NCBI GenBank assembly: GCA_904419835.1
Contig: CAJFTA010000008.1
Coordinates: forward strand, 1 to 56,355
Length of the DNA: 56,355 bases
DNA from: an uncultured Pseudoflavonifractor sp.
Lineage (GTDB): Bacteria > Bacillota > Clostridia > Oscillospirales > Oscillospiraceae
Direction: 5' to 3'
A program made the translations under genes and the position numbers. Shown here in pieces: positions 54,434-56,355 of this stretch. Positions within the stretch are counted from its first letter, which is position 1. Every line of letters starts with the position of its first letter. A model generated the notes under the pieces. The model was given only the letters and a program-made list of their open reading frames with translations. It did not search any database and was not told where the DNA came from.

Positions 54434-55396
54434 TTGAAGCACCTGTTCATCATCAACCCCGCTGCCGGAAAAAACGGCAGCACCGACGCCCTTGCCGCCC
54501 AGATTCGGGATATTTTCGGCGGCCGGGGACTGGAGTATGAAATTGCCTTTACCAGCGGCGCGGGCACCGGGGAGACCCTGGCCCGGGCCGCCGCCCAGTC
54601 CGGGGCGCCGGTGCGCATCTATGCCTGCGGCGGGGACGGCACCCTCAACGAGGTGGTCAACGGCGCCGCCGGGTACGACAACGCCGCCGTCACCAACGTG
54701 CCCAAGGGCACGGGCAATGATTTTCTGAAAATCTTTGGGAAGAACTACCGCGCCCGGTTCTCCGATCTGGCCGCCCTGGCGGACGGTCCCCAGGCGGCTC
54801 TCGACCTGATGGACTGCAACGGCAAGCTGGGTCTGGGGGTCATCTGCGCCGGGGTGGACGCCCGGGTGGCCGCCGACGTACATAAATACAAGGCCCTGCC
54901 CCTGGTGTCCGGCGTGGGGGCCTACATTCTCTCCCTGGTGGTCAACGTGTTCAAAGGCCTCACCCGCCCCACCGAGATCCAGGTGGACGGCGAGACCCTG
55001 GACGGCCCCAGCACCATCATCTGCATCTGCAACGGGCGGTACTATGGCGGCGGCTTTATGCCCGTAAAGGATGCCCAGCCGGACGACGGTATCCTGGATA
55101 TGCTGGTGGTGCCCAGGGTGAGCCGCTTCACCTTCTTCCGCCTGGTGGGCAAGTACGCCAGGGGTCTCTACCGCCAATGTCCCCAGGTCATCCGGGACTT
55201 CCACTGTCAGAAGATCGCCTTCACCTCCCCGGAGGAGCTGGTCGCTGTTGTGGACGGCGAGGTTATGCGCTCCCGCAGCTTTACCGTCCGGCTGTCCGAA
55301 AAGAAAATCAACTTTTTCTATCCCTCCGATGTGTTTTGGCGTGAAAGTTTACAGACTGCTAACAATTATGAAAGCCATTTTTCTACAATTTCGTGA
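54434..55396 (+). CDS. Diacylglycerol kinase-family (DagK/YegS) lipid kinase
   Basis: A 320-residue lipid kinase of the DagK/YegS fold. It phosphorylates diacylglycerol or related lipids at the membrane for phospholipid recycling. It has FIINPAAGKNG near the start, the signature ACGGDGTLNEVVNGA (about 68), the NVPKGTGNDF loop (about 90) and QPDDGILDMLVV (about 218). The C-terminal beta-sandwich is complete. TTG at 54434 gives MKHLFIINPAAGK, as in relatives, with AAGGAG 11 bases upstream. GTG at 54425 is an alternative only two bases from that site. A strong terminator follows. Confidence 0.9.
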   Translation: MKHLFIINPAAGKNGSTDALAAQIRDIFGGRGLEYEIAFTSGAGTGETLARAAAQSGAPVRIYACGGDGTLNEVVNGAAGYDNAAVTNVPKGTGNDFLKIFGKNYRARFSDLAALADGPQAALDLMDCNGKLGLGVICAGVDARVAADVHKYKALPLVSGVGAYILSLVVNVFKGLTRPTEIQVDGETLDGPSTIICICNGRYYGGGFMPVKDAQPDDGILDMLVVPRVSRFTFFRLVGKYARGLYRQCPQVIRDFHCQKIAFTSPEELVAVVDGEVMRSRSFTVRLSEKKINFFYPSDVFWRESLQTANNYESHFSTIS

Positions 55397-55443
55397 TATC
55401 AGGAGAAAAACGGAGCTTCCAGTATTTTGAGTGAGCTGTTTTT

Positions 55444-55493
55444 AAAAACGCTGGATTTTCAACCAAATTTGGTTGAAAATCCAGCGTTTTTTT
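55444..55493 (+). terminator. Very long inverted-repeat terminator after the lipid kinase gene
   Basis: A perfect 24-bp inverted repeat without spacer (arms 55444-55467 and 55468-55491, AACGCTGGATTTTC in the arm), followed by T residues. It separates the lipid kinase gene from the heat-shock operon. Confidence 0.92.
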
Positions 55494-55495
55494 AC

Positions 55496-55524
55496 TTGCA
55501 CATTTTGCATTCCAAAGCTATTAT
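55496..55524 (+). promoter_or_regulatory. groESL promoter
   Basis: TTGCAC (55496-55501), a 17-base spacer and TATTAT (55519-55524), with the start expected near 55531 just before CIRCE. Confidence 0.72.
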
Positions 55525-55534
55525 TATAAGTACG

Positions 55535-55561
55535 TTAGCACTCCATTAAAATGAGTGCTAA
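55535..55561 (+). promoter_or_regulatory. CIRCE element (HrcA operator)
   Basis: A perfect consensus: TTAGCACTC, nine bases, GAGTGCTAA. HrcA binds here and represses groESL until heat or misfolded protein titrates GroEL. hrcA itself is not in the window. Confidence 0.97.
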
Positions 55562-55614
55562 GGCATGGACAGTTTACAAAACAAATGCTTCATATATGCA
55601 AGGAGGAACCAGCT

Positions 55615-55899
55615 ATGAATCTCAAACCCCTGGCTGATCGCGTGATCATTAAGATGGTAGAGGCCGAGGAGACCACCAAGAGCGGCATCATCCTCACCGG
55701 CTCCGCCAAGGAGAAGCCCGAAGTGGCTGAAGTGATCGCCGTGGGCCCCGGCGGCATGGTGGACGGCAAGGAAGTCGTCATGACCGTGAAGGTGGGTGAC
55801 AAGGTCATCACCAGCAAGTACTCCGGCACCCAGGTCAAGGTGGAGGGCGAGGAGTACACCATCGTCCGCCAGGGCGACATTCTCGCCATCGTCGAGTAA
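55615..55899 (+). CDS. groES: Co-chaperonin GroES
   Basis: A 94-residue GroES, the lid of the GroEL folding chamber. It has LKPLADRVIIKMVEAEETTKSGI, split here by the mobile loop (about 17-33), the VIAVGPGG turn and the end VRQGDILAIVE. Length is normal. The ATG has AAGGAGG upstream. It is under CIRCE/HrcA control and co-transcribed with groEL after an unusual 216-base spacer. Confidence 0.97.
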   Translation: MNLKPLADRVIIKMVEAEETTKSGIILTGSAKEKPEVAEVIAVGPGGMVDGKEVVMTVKVGDKVITSKYSGTQVKVEGEEYTIVRQGDILAIVE

Positions 55900-56045
55900 T
55901 CAGAAGCGCTGAATGCCCGGGAGCAGGCGCACAGCGAACCGCGCAGACCGAAAAACAGGCCGGTGAAAGCCGGCGGTATTTTCGGCGGAGCGGTGAGCAG
56001 TGTGCCGTTGCGGAGGGCATGAAGCGTGACAATCAGAAGCGCTGA
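55898..56045. repeat. Direct-repeat-flanked hairpin insert between groES and groEL
   Basis: The 15-base sequence AATCAGAAGCGCTGA occurs at 55898-55912, overlapping the groES stop, and again at 56031-56045. Between the copies is a long imperfect hairpin (about 55926-56006) with inner stems CCGAAAA/TTTTCGG and GCCGG/CCGGC. This layout resembles a small inserted element with duplicated target, or an intergenic regulatory duplication. Confidence 0.6.
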
Positions 56046-56115
56046 GCCGCCGCGAGCAGCGCGAATGGACGCACATTTACCCTGAACTCATCTCACAAAT
56101 TGGAGGTTTTTCATT

Positions 56116-56355
56116 ATGGCTAAGATTATCTGCTACGGCGAAGAGGCCCGTCATGCTCTGGAGCGGGGCGTGAACCAGCTGGCTGACACCGTGAAGATCA
56201 CCATGGGCCCCAAGGGCCGCAACGTGGTGCTGGACAAGAAGTTCGGCGCTCCCCTGATCACCAACGACGGCGTGACCATCGCCAAGGAGATCGAGCTGGA
56301 GGACCCCTTTGAGAACATGGGCGCCCAGCTGGTGAAGGAGGTCTCCACCAAGACC
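56116..56355 (+). CDS. groEL: Chaperonin GroEL, N-terminal 80 residues (cut by window end)
   Basis: The first 80 residues match GroEL: ARHALERGVNQLADTVKITM, GPKGRNVVLDKKFGAP (ATP-binding) and TNDGVTIAKEIELEDPFEN. The full protein should be about 540 residues and forms the folding ring closed by GroES. The ATG follows GGAGG with nine bases of spacing. It is the second gene of the CIRCE-controlled operon. Confidence 0.97.
   Translation, partial: MAKIICYGEEARHALERGVNQLADTVKITMGPKGRNVVLDKKFGAPLITNDGVTIAKEIELEDPFENMGAQLVKEVSTKT

Noticed and set aside
1..56355. CRISPR arrays, tRNA or rRNA genes, prophage
   Set aside because: No regularly spaced repeats, no tRNA-like cloverleaf with CCA-type ends and no rRNA or phage structural genes were found by eye. 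A dedicated search was not possible.

Overview
The window is GC-rich, gene-dense DNA that most likely comes from a spore-forming gut member of the Clostridia, probably Oscillospiraceae of the Flavonifractor/Pseudoflavonifractor/Lawsonibacter type. This placement is an inference. It rests on a Firmicutes gene set (yabP-yabQ-divIC-yabR, rny, ymdB, long-form hpf, HrcA/CIRCE control of groES), clear Shine-Dalgarno sites (AGGAGG type), TTGACA/TATAAT promoters, high GC, and SLH surface proteins. No rRNA or tRNA gene and no CRISPR array was seen.

Layout. 1-98: the end of an IS3-family element with the first codons of its transposase. 134-1309: two tandem signal peptidase I genes. 1466-6033 (minus): an operon of PPC-domain protein, YmdB, and a YhaO/YhaN (SbcD/SbcC-like) pair. 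6285-9165: a two-component system. 9295-13073: thioredoxin reductase, an NlpC/P60 peptidase, a WYL regulator and an orphan response regulator. 13137-16813: an AraC regulator divergent from a membrane-anchored GH3 glycosidase with inverted domain order. 16866-18571: birA and bioY, divergent, with two BirA-type operators between them. 18636-20198: yabP-yabQ-divIC-yabR, with a SigE-like promoter in front and a probable vegetative promoter inside. 20267-20399 (minus): a candidate small RNA. 20431-23118: amidohydrolase, orphan fumarase alpha subunit, hpf. 23169-25097 (minus): an ECF sigma factor with a large putative anti-sigma protein. 25275-28034: a NYN/OST-HTH protein and RNase Y, separated by a hairpin-rich repeat. 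28365-31553: a phosphodiester glycosidase/SLH surface protein. 31672-36451: hemW, a small XRE regulator with two membrane proteins, an RluD-type synthase and a MATE exporter. 36487-40434 (minus): radical SAM protein, tdk, aldehyde dehydrogenase, mutY. 40613-42522: a second sigma/anti-sigma pair. 42592-45557 (minus): C_GCAxxG_C_C protein, GNAT, recG. 45978-50065: pyruvate carboxylase and a GNAT. 50379-51668 (minus): a CNNM/CorC-like protein behind a structured leader. 52061-55396: RNA methyltransferase, WG/SLH protein, lipid kinase. 55496-56355: CIRCE-controlled groES and the start of groEL.

Connections. BirA, BioY and pyruvate carboxylase form a biotin uptake, attachment and use circuit, and the twin operators suggest BirA controls both biotin genes. 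The two sigma/anti-sigma pairs, the two-component system, the NlpC peptidase, the SLH proteins and the signal peptidases point to an elaborate envelope. Intergenic regions carry at least two families of hairpin-rich repeats. One copy encodes the C-terminal end of the MATE transporter.

Start codons were chosen by Shine-Dalgarno spacing and expected family N-termini. Several are TTG or GTG, and one is probably CTG. Promoters and hairpins were found by eye and have not been tested.
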